A DNA stretch of 33,523 bases from DATLMR01 sp035634255. Lineage in GTDB: Bacteria > Acidobacteriota > Blastocatellia > UBA7656. Positions 1 to 7,098 of this stretch are shown one piece after another. Both the position numbers and the translations under genes were made by a program. Numbering within the stretch: position 1 is the first letter of the stretch; every line of letters starts with the position of its first letter. Below the pieces are notes generated by a model. That model did not search any database, was not told the DNA's origin, and saw nothing but the letters and a program-made list of their open reading frames with translations. Location of the stretch: assembly GCA_035634255.1 (NCBI GenBank), contig DASQDI010000039.1, positions 1-33,523 of the forward strand. Reading direction: 5' to 3'.

Positions 1-91
1 TCCGACAGCCCTTCGCCGCCACGTCCCTCCGCGAGGAGAGCGAGCCGTAATAATAATAGTAGTGGTTCAGGCTGTTAGAGTTCATAATCAT
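1..91 (-). CDS. Possible 5' end of a divergent gene (partial)
   Basis: On the minus strand an open frame runs off the window edge from an ATG at 91 (or a second ATG at 85). The peptide starts MIMNSNSLNHYYYYYGSL, with a run of five tyrosines. No family is recognisable from about 30 residues and the ribosome binding site is weak, so this may not be a gene. The position fits a gene divergent from the VIT1-type transporter. The same bases are also partly open on the plus strand. Confidence 0.25.
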   Translation of the reverse strand, partial: MIMNSNSLNHYYYYYGSLSSRRDVAAKGCR

Positions 92-99
92 CTGCAAAC

Positions 100-124
100 C
101 CGGCGCTTGATATTTGTGCGCCGG
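100..124. other. Perfect 7-bp inverted repeat in the leader region
   Basis: CCGGCGC at 100-106 and GCGCCGG at 118-124 form a perfect stem with an 11-base loop. It lies between the possible divergent start at 91 and the transporter start at 325. No T-run follows on either strand, so it is not a convincing terminator. It could be an operator or part of the transporter leader. Nothing else is seen in the non-coding stretch 125-324. Confidence 0.3.
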
Positions 125-324
125 ATCACTAAATTACGCCAGCCGCAGGCGCGTGTCAATAAAATAATGCGTGGTCGAGCTCGACGGCCACAGGTATGAT
201 GCCCGCCGCCGGGCGACGGGTTTCCCTCTCTACTCGGATTCGCGGACGGATCACCGGCCCGGCCGGGGTGACTGATCGCCCGGGAGAAGCTATGATCCCA
301 TTTCCCCGGACGCGGGAGATATTT

Positions 325-1050
325 ATGAGCACGGCCGAACACGAACATTCCCCGGAGGCGATAAAGGCGCGGCTGGCGGAAGGCCCGCGCCACAGCTACC
401 TCCGCGACTGGATTTACGGGGGCATAGACGGGGCCGTCACGACTTTCGCGGTCGTGGCCGGGGTCGTCGGCGCGGGGCTGTCGCCGCAGGTGATCCTCGT
501 CATCGGGGCCGCCAACATCGTGGCTGATGGCTTCTCGATGGCCGCGAGCAACTACCTCGGCACTAAGAGCGAGCAGGAGGAGTTCGAGCGGCTTGAGGCC
601 ATCGAGTACCGTCACATCGACCGCTTCCCGGAAGGCGAGCGCGAAGAGGTGCGCCAGATCTTCAGCAACAAAGGGTTCGAAGGCGAAGACCTGAGGCGCG
701 TGGTCGATCTCATCACTTCGGACCGCAGGCGGTGGGTCCGCACCATGCTGACGGAAGAATATGGGCTGCCGCAGGAGGTGCGCTCGCCCTGGCTCGCTGC
801 CGTCTCCACCTTCGGCGCGTTCGTAGTGTGCGGGCTGGCCCCGATGCTCCCTTACATATTCGGGAGCGCGGGCTCTTTCACGGTCTCGTCGGCGGTGACC
901 GCCGGCATCTTCTTCGCCATCGGCTCGATCAAGAGCCTCTGGTCAACCGTCTCCTGGTGGAGGTCCGGCCTATCGACTCTCGCGGTGGGGGCGATGGCCG
1001 CCTCCCTCGCTTACCTCGCGGGCGTGTTGCTCCGCGGCTTGGCCTCCTGA
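325..1050 (+). CDS. VIT1/CCC1-family iron/manganese transporter
   Basis: Predicted inner-membrane transporter of the VIT1/CCC1 family, which moves Fe2+/Mn2+ out of the cytosol. The 241-residue product has the family N-terminal signature (LRDWIYGGIDGAVTTFAVVAG, about residues 26-46) in the first membrane segment. A second segment follows near 55-75 (VILVIGAANIVADGFSMA). Next is a long charged, Glu-rich cytosolic stretch (about 82-150, the metal-binding part of the family), then three hydrophobic segments (about 157-178, 185-204, 214-237). The length is normal. I chose the ATG at 325 because GGGAG lies 6 bases upstream and the product then starts close to the family domain. The in-frame ATG at 292 also has a GGGAG and would add 11 residues. 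An in-frame ATG at 196 gives an unlikely leader. The exact metal cannot be told from sequence. Confidence 0.85.
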   Translation: MSTAEHEHSPEAIKARLAEGPRHSYLRDWIYGGIDGAVTTFAVVAGVVGAGLSPQVILVIGAANIVADGFSMAASNYLGTKSEQEEFERLEAIEYRHIDRFPEGEREEVRQIFSNKGFEGEDLRRVVDLITSDRRRWVRTMLTEEYGLPQEVRSPWLAAVSTFGAFVVCGLAPMLPYIFGSAGSFTVSSAVTAGIFFAIGSIKSLWSTVSWWRSGLSTLAVGAMAASLAYLAGVLLRGLAS

Positions 1051-1188
1051 GAAGCATCGCCTGACGCCGGCGGTTCGCGCAGGACGCGCCGCAGCATTCG
1101 GCCTTCACCTTTTGAATCGCGCGCGGCGATTGCCCGCCGTCATCTTCATGTTACTGTTTAGCATCTGCTTAGCAGCCGCGCGGCCTGG

Positions 1189-1230
1189 GCTGTGGAAAAA
1201 CGTGTTGAAAACCCATGAAGCTGTGGAAAA
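1189..1230. repeat. Short direct repeats GCTGTGGAAAA in intergenic DNA
   Basis: GCTGTGGAAAA occurs at 1189-1199 and again at 1220-1230, with the related GTGTTGAAAA at 1203-1212 between them. The 31-base period is close to three helical turns. TGTGGAAAA differs by one base from the reverse complement of the classical DnaA box (TGTGGATAA). This is a possible protein-binding cluster in the 411-base gap between the transporter and the amidohydrolase. Confidence 0.35.
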
Positions 1231-1241
1231 CTCACGGCTTT

Positions 1242-1301
1242 TCACCGCCCGAGACGGTGAGGCGCAAAGGCTCCCGCGGCAAATATGCGCGCGGCAAATA
1301 T
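1242..1301. repeat. Hairpin and 12-bp tandem direct repeat upstream of the amidohydrolase
   Basis: TCACCG (1242-1247) and CGGTGA (1255-1260) form a 6-bp stem with a 7-base loop. Just after it CGCGGCAAATAT occurs twice, at 1275-1286 and 1290-1301, separated by 3 bases (15-base period). Both lie in the gap before the amidohydrolase start chosen at 1462. The direct repeat may be an operator or simple duplication. Nothing else is recognised in 1302-1446. Confidence 0.4.
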
Positions 1302-1461
1302 ATTGGGCAGAAATCTAATTGAGCGGAAAATCGCGCGGCTGTTGAAATACGTCTATAGGTGGAGAAGCTCACAGGGAAAAATAGTAAAGCCATTTGCACC
1401 GGCTCGGCGTGAGCTTCGGGCCGTGGGCAGGGCGGCGCATCCGAACGAAAGGCTTTATGGC

Positions 1462-2298
1462 ATGGCCCCAGACGAGAAGGCTTTGATAATTGATGCGTGG
1501 GCGCAGCCCGCCTTCGCGGAAGAGTACGCGAAGATGCCGGAGGTCACGCGGCTATTCGAGCAGTCGGGCTCCTCCCAGGCGCTTGAGCGCGGGCTCACTC
1601 CCGAGCAGATAATCGAGCAGATGGACAGGAGCGGCATACGGACGCTCATGCTTTCGGCGTGGCACCGCCCCGGACAGTGGGTCATCCACAACGACCGGGT
1701 GGCGGAGATGGTCAGCCGATTCCCCGACAGATTCGCGGGCGTCGCCTCGGTCAATCTTGAGAAGCCGGTCGAGGCGGTGCGCGAGCTAGAGCGCGCCGTA
1801 AAGGAGCTCGGCTTCAAAGCCCTGCGCGTCGTGCCCTGGCTGTGGAATCGCCCTCCCAACGATAAATTCTATTTCCCGCTCTACGTCAAATGCATCGAGC
1901 TCGACATCCCATTCTGCACGCAGGTCGGCCACACCGGCCCGCTCATGCCGTCCGAGACCGGGCGGCCCGTCCCTTACCTCGACGAGGTGGCGCTAACTTT
2001 CCCCGAGTTGAAGATCGTCGCAGGGCACATCGGGCACCCCTGGACTGACGAGATGATAGGCGTCGCCTGGAAGCACGAGAACGTCTACATTGATACGTCG
2101 GCTTACCTGCCGCGCTATTACCCGCCTCAACTCCTGCATTACCTGAAGACCTATGGCCGGGAGAAGGTTTTATTCGGAACCAACTTCCCTCAACTCTCGC
2201 TTGAGAAATGTGTCGGGCAGGCCCTCGCGCTCGACCTTCCCGACGAAGCGCGGGCCGCGTTCCTGTGGGGGAATGCCTGCCGCGTATTCAGACTGTAA
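1462..2298 (+). CDS. Amidohydrolase-2 family protein, metal site altered
   Basis: TIM-barrel protein of the amidohydrolase-2 family (relatives of ACMSD-type decarboxylases and hydratases), 278 residues. Family landmarks are the N-terminal strand IIDAWAQP (residues 9-16), the central QVGHTGP, the later GHIGHPWTDE, and the C-terminal FGTNFPQ. In metal-dependent members the first motif is DxHxH and the last carries an Asp (FGTDYP or similar). Here the two N-terminal His positions are Trp and Gln and the Asp is Asn, while the two central His motifs remain. The protein therefore may bind metal differently or not at all. The substrate is unknown. The frame is open back to an ATG at 1285, but the extra 59 residues look non-domain and basic. 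The ATG at 1462, with AAAGG upstream and the domain starting directly, is preferred. Confidence 0.75.
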   Translation: MAPDEKALIIDAWAQPAFAEEYAKMPEVTRLFEQSGSSQALERGLTPEQIIEQMDRSGIRTLMLSAWHRPGQWVIHNDRVAEMVSRFPDRFAGVASVNLEKPVEAVRELERAVKELGFKALRVVPWLWNRPPNDKFYFPLYVKCIELDIPFCTQVGHTGPLMPSETGRPVPYLDEVALTFPELKIVAGHIGHPWTDEMIGVAWKHENVYIDTSAYLPRYYPPQLLHYLKTYGREKVLFGTNFPQLSLEKCVGQALALDLPDEARAAFLWGNACRVFRL

Positions 2299-2353
2299 GA
2301 AACACGATCCTTCTCGTTCTGATGGAAGGAGGACAGCCACGCCCTCGCGGGCT

Positions 2354-2362
2354 GGAGGAGGT
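2354..2362 (+). promoter_or_regulatory. Shine-Dalgarno sequence set far from its start
   Basis: GGAGGAGGT is a near-perfect anti-16S match, but it ends 15 bases before the ATG at 2378, longer than usual. No in-frame alternative start sits closer, so 2378 is kept as start of the zinc-ribbon protein. Confidence 0.45.
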
Positions 2363-2377
2363 CTTGATAATAAAACT

Positions 2378-2677
2378 ATGAATGAAGAGACCCATCAATG
2401 CCCTATCTGTTCCAAATCGATCCCCGCTCTTGCAAGGTACCCGCGTTACGTGTGCGCGGACTGCGCGGCTCGCGCCACGGACGAAACGGGCCGCCCTCTG
2501 AGGTTCTTCATCGAGTCGCTATCCGACGGCTTCGTCGCGCGATACGCCGACACCGCCGCGTTGCGCGACAGCCATGTCTGCTTCATTGACGGAGTCGAGT
2601 GCTGGGCCGATGAGGCCCGGTTCGGAGGCATTATCATCGAGGTGGCCGACGCTTCCGCCCAACGGGCCGGAGGCTGA
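2378..2677 (+). CDS. Small zinc-ribbon-like hypothetical protein
   Basis: A 99-residue cytosolic protein of unknown function. Residues 8-11 carry CPIC and residues about 27-30 carry CADC, a CxxC...CxxC pair typical of a zinc ribbon. The linker ALARYPRYV is followed by an Arg/Ala-rich step and a mixed alpha/beta C-terminal half with two further Cys. The frame is open upstream to 2153, but that part overlaps the amidohydrolase gene and has no protein-like character. The ATG at 2378 starts just before the zinc ribbon and has a strong though distant Shine-Dalgarno. Similar short proteins exist in many bacteria as hypotheticals. It follows the amidohydrolase by 79 bases, so co-transcription is possible. 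Confidence 0.65.
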   Translation: MNEETHQCPICSKSIPALARYPRYVCADCAARATDETGRPLRFFIESLSDGFVARYADTAALRDSHVCFIDGVECWADEARFGGIIIEVADASAQRAGG

Positions 2678-2770
2678 CGGCCGGAATTTCTCTTTAAACC
2701 CTGGCTTTTACACATGGGCGGATACCTGAGAAGCTCGCGGGCGCGGGCGACGGGGCCGGATTCCGTTTAA

Positions 2771-2858
2771 CTTACGGGCCAACATGAATTGAGGCCGATT
2801 AACGTGTTAGTTTACCGTAAGTCCATTGACACTCCTCCTAATTACCTTTACCTTACGG
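2771..2858. promoter_or_regulatory. Three CTTACGG/CCGTAAG heptamers upstream of the GlcNAc kinase
   Basis: CTTACGG occurs at 2771-2777 and 2852-2858 and its reverse complement CCGTAAG at 2815-2821. The middle copy is inside the element shared with the TonB-receptor promoter, and the last overlaps the predicted -10 box. This arrangement is what a repressor or activator with several half-sites would use. No regulator is assigned. Confidence 0.4.
2798..2854 (+). promoter_or_regulatory. Promoter with shared 32-base element (kinase operon)
   Basis: A 32-base element at 2798-2829 matches 8768-8799 at 31 of 32 positions; the single difference is C2816 versus T8786. Its core is a palindrome TTAC-N-GTAA. 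It runs into a -35 box TTGACA (2826-2831), followed after 17 bases by TACCTT (2849-2854) as -10. Predicted transcription starts near 2861, giving a leader of about 110 bases. The element overlapping the -35 in the same way at two loci points to a common regulator of GlcNAc-related genes. Confidence 0.65.
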
Positions 2859-2971
2859 TCCATACACGGCGATTCTTTCTCGCTCCAAGCTTAGCAGAAG
2901 TACGATTCGGTATTCGCGCATCGCCTCGGACGAAGACGGGTGAGGTAACTTGAATTCTCACAGACTCGCTT

Positions 2972-3976
2972 ATGCCTGAAGAACTGTACCTGGGAGTTGA
3001 TGGAGGTCAGAGCCACACGGCCGCGGTCATCTCTGACGGCGAGGGCAACCTGCTGGGGCGCGGGCGCAGCGGCCCCTCCGGCCACGCCCAGCAGCCAGGC
3101 GGCCAGGAGCGTCTGCGCCGAGCGATAACGGAGAGCGTGGGGGGCGCTTTGCGTTCGGCCGGCCTGGGCTCCGTTGCTGAAACCGAATTTGCCTCGGCCC
3201 ATTGCGCGATGACGGGAGGGGCGGATTTCAAAGAAGAGGCTATCCGTTCGGTCCTGCGCGCGCGCCACCTGCGCGTGGGCCACGACGCCCCGGCGGCTCT
3301 GGCGGGCGCGACGGGAGGCGGGCCGGGCATCGTCGTCATCGCGGGCACTGGGTCGGTCGCGTACGGGGAGAAGGCCGATGGCGGGTGGCTGCGTCTGGGC
3401 GGTTGGGGGTACATCTTCGGGGACGAGGGCGGCGGCTTCTGGACCGCTTTGCAGGGCGTGCGCCGCGCGATGCTGGCCGACGACGGGCTGGCGGAGCCGA
3501 CGGCGCTCTCGGCCTTGGCTTTGGAGCACTTCGACAGCCCCGACTTGATGGCGCTCGCGATGGGGGTGTACGGCGACGAGATCAGCCGGGACCGCTTCGC
3601 CTCGTTTGCCGAAAAAGTCCATGAGGCCGCCGCGGGCGGCGACCGCTCCGCGCAGGAAATCATAACGGAAGGCGCGACTTACCTGGCGGCCCTTTCATCC
3701 GCGGTCGCGCGGCGGCTCCACCTTTCGGAGCAGGAGGCCCGAGTGGCCTGCGTGGGCGGGGTATTTAAAGGGGCGCTCGTGCGCGAAGCATTCGCCGGGG
3801 TGCTCGCCCGGCGGTTGCCGCGCGCGCGCATAATCCCGGCGCGTTTCGACCCGGTCATCGGCGCGCTGCTGCTCGCTTACCGCGAAGCGGCCCTCGGTCC
3901 GACCGAGGGCCTTTTGAATAATCTTGAGCGAGGCGTGGCAACCGCCGACGAAGCGATGCTCGAACGGCGGGCCTGA
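2972..3976 (+). CDS. nagK: N-acetylglucosamine kinase (BadF/BcrA-type ATPase)
   Basis: Cytosolic kinase of the BadF/BadG/BcrA/BcrD superfamily, closest in layout to eukaryote-type N-acetylglucosamine kinases; 334 residues is the usual length. It would phosphorylate GlcNAc to GlcNAc-6-phosphate with ATP. Seen directly: phosphate-1 loop VDGGQSHT (residues 9-16), catalytic Asp in HDAPAAL (D106), phosphate-2 loop AGTGS (124-128), and the family glycine-rich block GGWGYIFGDEGGG (143-155). A C-terminal adenosine motif CVGGVF follows. The ATG at 2972 starts four residues before the first strand, although the ribosome binding site is weak. It is the first gene of an apparent operon with the acyltransferase (23 bases downstream) and the symporter, behind the promoter shared with the TonB-receptor gene. 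Specificity for GlcNAc rather than glucosamine or another hexosamine is inferred from context. Confidence 0.8.
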   Translation: MPEELYLGVDGGQSHTAAVISDGEGNLLGRGRSGPSGHAQQPGGQERLRRAITESVGGALRSAGLGSVAETEFASAHCAMTGGADFKEEAIRSVLRARHLRVGHDAPAALAGATGGGPGIVVIAGTGSVAYGEKADGGWLRLGGWGYIFGDEGGGFWTALQGVRRAMLADDGLAEPTALSALALEHFDSPDLMALAMGVYGDEISRDRFASFAEKVHEAAAGGDRSAQEIITEGATYLAALSSAVARRLHLSEQEARVACVGGVFKGALVREAFAGVLARRLPRARIIPARFDPVIGALLLAYREAALGPTEGLLNNLERGVATADEAMLERRA

Positions 3977-3999
3977 AACCGGCTGTGGGAGCCAGTTTT

Positions 4000-5175
4000 A
4001 TGAGCATGACATCGAAGCAGGTTGAAACCGGAGAGACCGCGCTCGCGGGGTCGGGCGAGAAGGCGAACGCACAGGCCGGGCGTCTGGTCTCTCTGGACGC
4101 CTTCCGCGGCATCACCATCGCGGGCATGACTCTGGTCAACAACCCCGGCACGTGGTCGGCCATCTACCCTCCCCTGCAGCACGCCGAGTGGCACGGGTGG
4201 ACTCCGACGGACCTGGTCTTCCCATTCTTCCTTTTCATCGTGGGGGTCTCGATAACGCTCTCGCTTTCGCGCCACGTGGAGAAGGGCGGTAAGCAGCGCG
4301 ACGTGATACTGAAGATAGTCAGGCGCTCCCTGATAATCTTCGCGCTGGGGCTGGTCATTTATGGCTTCCCTTATTATGACCTCTCGACGCTTCGCATCCC
4401 CGGAGTGCTGCAACGGATCGCGGTCTGCTACCTGATCGCCTCGATCATATTCCTGAAGACCGGATGGAAGGGGCAGGCCATAATCGCCGCCGCCCTGCTG
4501 CTCGTTTACTGGCTGCTGATGATGACGGTGCCTGTTCCGGGGTTCGGCACGGGAGACCTGAGCAAGGAGGGGAACCTTGCGGCTTACATCGACAGGCTGC
4601 TTCTGCCGGGGCACACCTGGACGCCGGTCTACGACCCGGAAGGCTTGCTGAGCACGATACCGGCGATTGCGACCACGCTTTTCGGAGTCCTCGCTGGCCA
4701 CTTGATCGGCTCCCGGCGCGAGCCGATGGAGAAGGTGGCCGGGCTGTTCGTCGCGGGCTCGTTCGGCATCCTGATCGGCTGGGCGTGGGGAGGGCTCTTC
4801 CCGATCAACAAGGCCCTGTGGACGAGCTCGTACGCGGTCTTCACGGCGGGAATGGCCCTGCAATTCCTGGCGCTCTGCTACTGGCTGATAGACATCAAAG
4901 GGTACAGGCGATGGGCCATGCCGTTCGTCGTCTTCGGCGTCAACGCCATCATCCTGTACGTGCTGTCGTCGATAATGGCGACGGCGCTGGACCTCCCCCT
5001 GCTGAAGAATGCGGACGGCTCGGCGGGAGGCGTGAAGGCTTACACCTTCGACCATTTCTTCGCGTCCTGGGCCTCGCCGATAAACGCATCTCTGCTGTGG
5101 GGGCTCGCCTTCGTGCTGTTCTGGTGGCTGCTGATGCTCGTGCTCTATAAAAGAAAAATCTTCATCAAGGTCTGA
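4000..5175 (+). CDS. nagX: NagX-like membrane acyltransferase (HGSNAT-like, DUF5009/COG4299)
   Basis: Polytopic inner-membrane protein, 391 residues, of the family that includes human heparan-alpha-glucosaminide N-acetyltransferase and the bacterial NagX proteins of GlcNAc regulons. Signature regions are SLDAFRGITIAGM (about 31-43), WHGWTPTDLVFPFFLF (about 64-79), and a later loop with HTWTPVYDPEGLLSTIPA. About ten hydrophobic segments follow across the protein. By analogy it may transfer an acetyl group across the membrane to an amino sugar; this has not been shown for most bacterial members. The ATG at 4000 has GGGAG 8 bases upstream. A GTG at 3985 in frame would add five residues. It sits between the kinase and the symporter, which supports a GlcNAc role. 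Confidence 0.78.
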   Translation: MSMTSKQVETGETALAGSGEKANAQAGRLVSLDAFRGITIAGMTLVNNPGTWSAIYPPLQHAEWHGWTPTDLVFPFFLFIVGVSITLSLSRHVEKGGKQRDVILKIVRRSLIIFALGLVIYGFPYYDLSTLRIPGVLQRIAVCYLIASIIFLKTGWKGQAIIAAALLLVYWLLMMTVPVPGFGTGDLSKEGNLAAYIDRLLLPGHTWTPVYDPEGLLSTIPAIATTLFGVLAGHLIGSRREPMEKVAGLFVAGSFGILIGWAWGGLFPINKALWTSSYAVFTAGMALQFLALCYWLIDIKGYRRWAMPFVVFGVNAIILYVLSSIMATALDLPLLKNADGSAGGVKAYTFDHFFASWASPINASLLWGLAFVLFWWLLMLVLYKRKIFIKV

Positions 5176-5255
5176 ACCTCTGCGGGGAGTGAGAGGCCGC
5201 GCCTGCCGCCCCGCGCAGGGATTTACTGGCAACCCTATTCCGGGAGAACAAAGCC

Positions 5256-7091
5256 GTGAAGCTGAACACTGTTGACTGGTTAATCATCATCGCTTACTTC
5301 GTCCTGTCGCTCGCAATCGGCCTTTATTACGCGCGCAGAGCAGGGCGGTCCACCGAAGAGTACTTCCTGTCGGACCGGTCGATGCCGTGGTGGCTCGCGG
5401 GTACGTCGATGGTGGCGACGACCTTCGCGGCCGACACCCCTCTGGCGGTCACCGAGATGGTCGCGCGGAACGGGGTGGCGGGGAACTGGCTGTGGTGGTC
5501 CCTGCTGGCCAGCGGCATGCTCACGGTCTTTTTCTTCGCGCGGCTGTGGCGTCGCGCCGAGGTGATGACCGACGTGGAACTCGTCGAACTGCGGTACTCG
5601 GGCAAGCCCGCGGCCTTCCTTCGAGGCTTCCGCGCGCTCTACCTGGGGCTCCCCATCAACCTCATCATAATGGGCTGGGTCAATCTCGGGATGGCCAAGG
5701 TCCTGAGCGGGACGCTCGGGCTCGCAAAATGGCAGGCGCTCGCGCTGTGCCTTGGCATCACGTTCTTATATTCGGTGCTCTCGGGGTTCTGGGGCGTCGT
5801 CGTCACCGACGCCGTGCAATTCGTCATCGCCATGGCCGGGTCGATAGCGCTCGCGGTCTTCGCGGTGCAGGCCGTCGGAGGGATGGAGAACCTGAAGTCC
5901 CGCCTCGCGGGAATCACGCCCTCCGGCAGCACGGAGACCTTCGGCCCTGGCGGAGCAATCGCGCTGTGGCCGGACGGGTCGGCCGTCTGGATGCTGCCCC
6001 TGTTGACTCTGGCGGTCTACCTCGGGGTCAACTGGTGGGCCTCCTGGTACCCCGGCGCGGAGCCGGGCGGCGGCGGCTACATCGCCCAGAGGATATTCGC
6101 CGCGAAGAATGAAAAACACGGCCTGCTCGCGACCTTATGGTTCAACATCGCCCACTACGCCCTGAGGCCCTGGCCGTGGATAATAGTCGGCCTCTGCTCC
6201 CTGGTGCTCTACAACGGCGCGACCCTTAACCCCGAGACGGGCCAGCCGGACCCGGCCTTCGGCTACGTACAGGTGATGAACGACTACCTGCCCGTCGGGT
6301 TTCGCGGCCTCCTGCTCGCGTCTTTCGCGGCGGCTTACATGAGCACCATCTCCACGCAGATGAATTGGGGAGCGAGCTACATAATAAATGATTTTTACCG
6401 CCGCTTCGTGCGGACCGACGCGGACGAAAAGCACTACGTTCTGGCCTCCCGCGTGGCGACGCTCGTGATAGTGCTGCTGTCGATAGTGGTCACTTATTAC
6501 ATGAACAGAATCACGGGCGGGTGGGAACTGGTGCTGGCGCTCGGGGCGGGGACGGGGCTGGTCTACCTCCTCCGCTGGTACTGGTGGCGCATCAACGCAT
6601 GGTCGGAAGTCTCGGCGATGGCTTGCGCCCTGGTGGTCTCGCTCGCCCTGCGCTATTTCGGAATCTTCGACTCATCGACCTCCGAAGGGTTCGCATGGGG
6701 GATTCTGACCACGGTGGGGGTGACGACTCTGGTGTGGGTCGCCGCCACGTACGCGACCTCGCCTGAGCCGATGGAGAAACTCACGGCCTTCTACAGGCGG
6801 GTGCATCCGGCGGGGCCGGGATGGAGGCCCGTGGCGCAGGCGTCCGGGGTTCCGGAGCGCAGGGGCGAGATCGCGTCGAACCTGCTGAACTGGCTTCTGG
6901 GAGTGGCGCTCGTCTATTCGATCCTGTTCGGCATCGGCGAGGTTATCTTCGGGGCGTGGAGCCGGGCCGCCGTCTTCCTTCTGATCGCGGCCGTCTGCGC
7001 GGGCATTCTGGTGTGGAACCTGAACAGGACCGGGTGGGCCGGCCTTACGGAGGCCGCGGGCGTAAGCGCCTCCGAAGCGAGGGGCGACTGA
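5256..7091 (+). CDS. Sodium/solute symporter (SSS family)
   Basis: Inner-membrane transporter of the sodium:solute symporter family, 611 residues with about 13-14 hydrophobic segments spread over the whole length. The N-terminus (NTVDWLIIIAYFVLSLAIGL, then ARRAGRSTEEYFLSDRSMPWW, residues about 25-45) is the classical SSS opening. The central GGGGYIAQRIFAAKNEKHG block and the NWGASYIINDFYRRF segment are also family-typical. The start is a GTG at 5256 with GGGAG 9 bases upstream. It lies 80 bases after nagX and is the last gene of the kinase operon, so GlcNAc or a GlcNAc-containing sugar is the likely cargo (inference). It converges on the minus-strand gene that ends only 7 bases away, with no clear terminator between them. 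Confidence 0.82.
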   Translation: MKLNTVDWLIIIAYFVLSLAIGLYYARRAGRSTEEYFLSDRSMPWWLAGTSMVATTFAADTPLAVTEMVARNGVAGNWLWWSLLASGMLTVFFFARLWRRAEVMTDVELVELRYSGKPAAFLRGFRALYLGLPINLIIMGWVNLGMAKVLSGTLGLAKWQALALCLGITFLYSVLSGFWGVVVTDAVQFVIAMAGSIALAVFAVQAVGGMENLKSRLAGITPSGSTETFGPGGAIALWPDGSAVWMLPLLTLAVYLGVNWWASWYPGAEPGGGGYIAQRIFAAKNEKHGLLATLWFNIAHYALRPWPWIIVGLCSLVLYNGATLNPETGQPDPAFGYVQVMNDYLPVGFRGLLLASFAAAYMSTISTQMNWGASYIINDFYRRFVRTDADEKHYVLASRVATLVIVLLSIVVTYYMNRITGGWELVLALGAGTGLVYLLRWYWWRINAWSEVSAMACALVVSLALRYFGIFDSSTSEGFAWGILTTVGVTTLVWVAATYATSPEPMEKLTAFYRRVHPAGPGWRPVAQASGVPERRGEIASNLLNWLLGVALVYSILFGIGEVIFGAWSRAAVFLLIAAVCAGILVWNLNRTGWAGLTEAAGVSASEARGD

Positions 7092-7098
7092 TCGCCCG

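Noticed and set aside
88..615. Open frame of 175 codons on the minus strand
   Set aside because: It lies antisense to the VIT1-type gene, is rich in Arg/Pro/Gly from high-G+C shadow translation, and matches no family.
1189..1230. Replication origin signal (DnaA boxes)
   Set aside because: Only two one-mismatch boxes, no A+T-rich unwinding region and no dnaA, dnaN or parAB nearby.
1285..1461. Longer amidohydrolase start at 1285
   Set aside because: The extra 59 residues are basic and unrelated to the domain, and the region carries non-coding repeats.
3007..3663. Minus-strand frames of over 200 codons inside nagK
   Set aside because: Shadows of the strong third-position G+C bias of nagK; the plus-strand frame holds all family motifs.
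5176..5255. Terminator between nagX and the symporter
   Set aside because: CTGCGGGG and CCCCGCGCAG pair only imperfectly and no T-run follows; the genes are probably co-transcribed.
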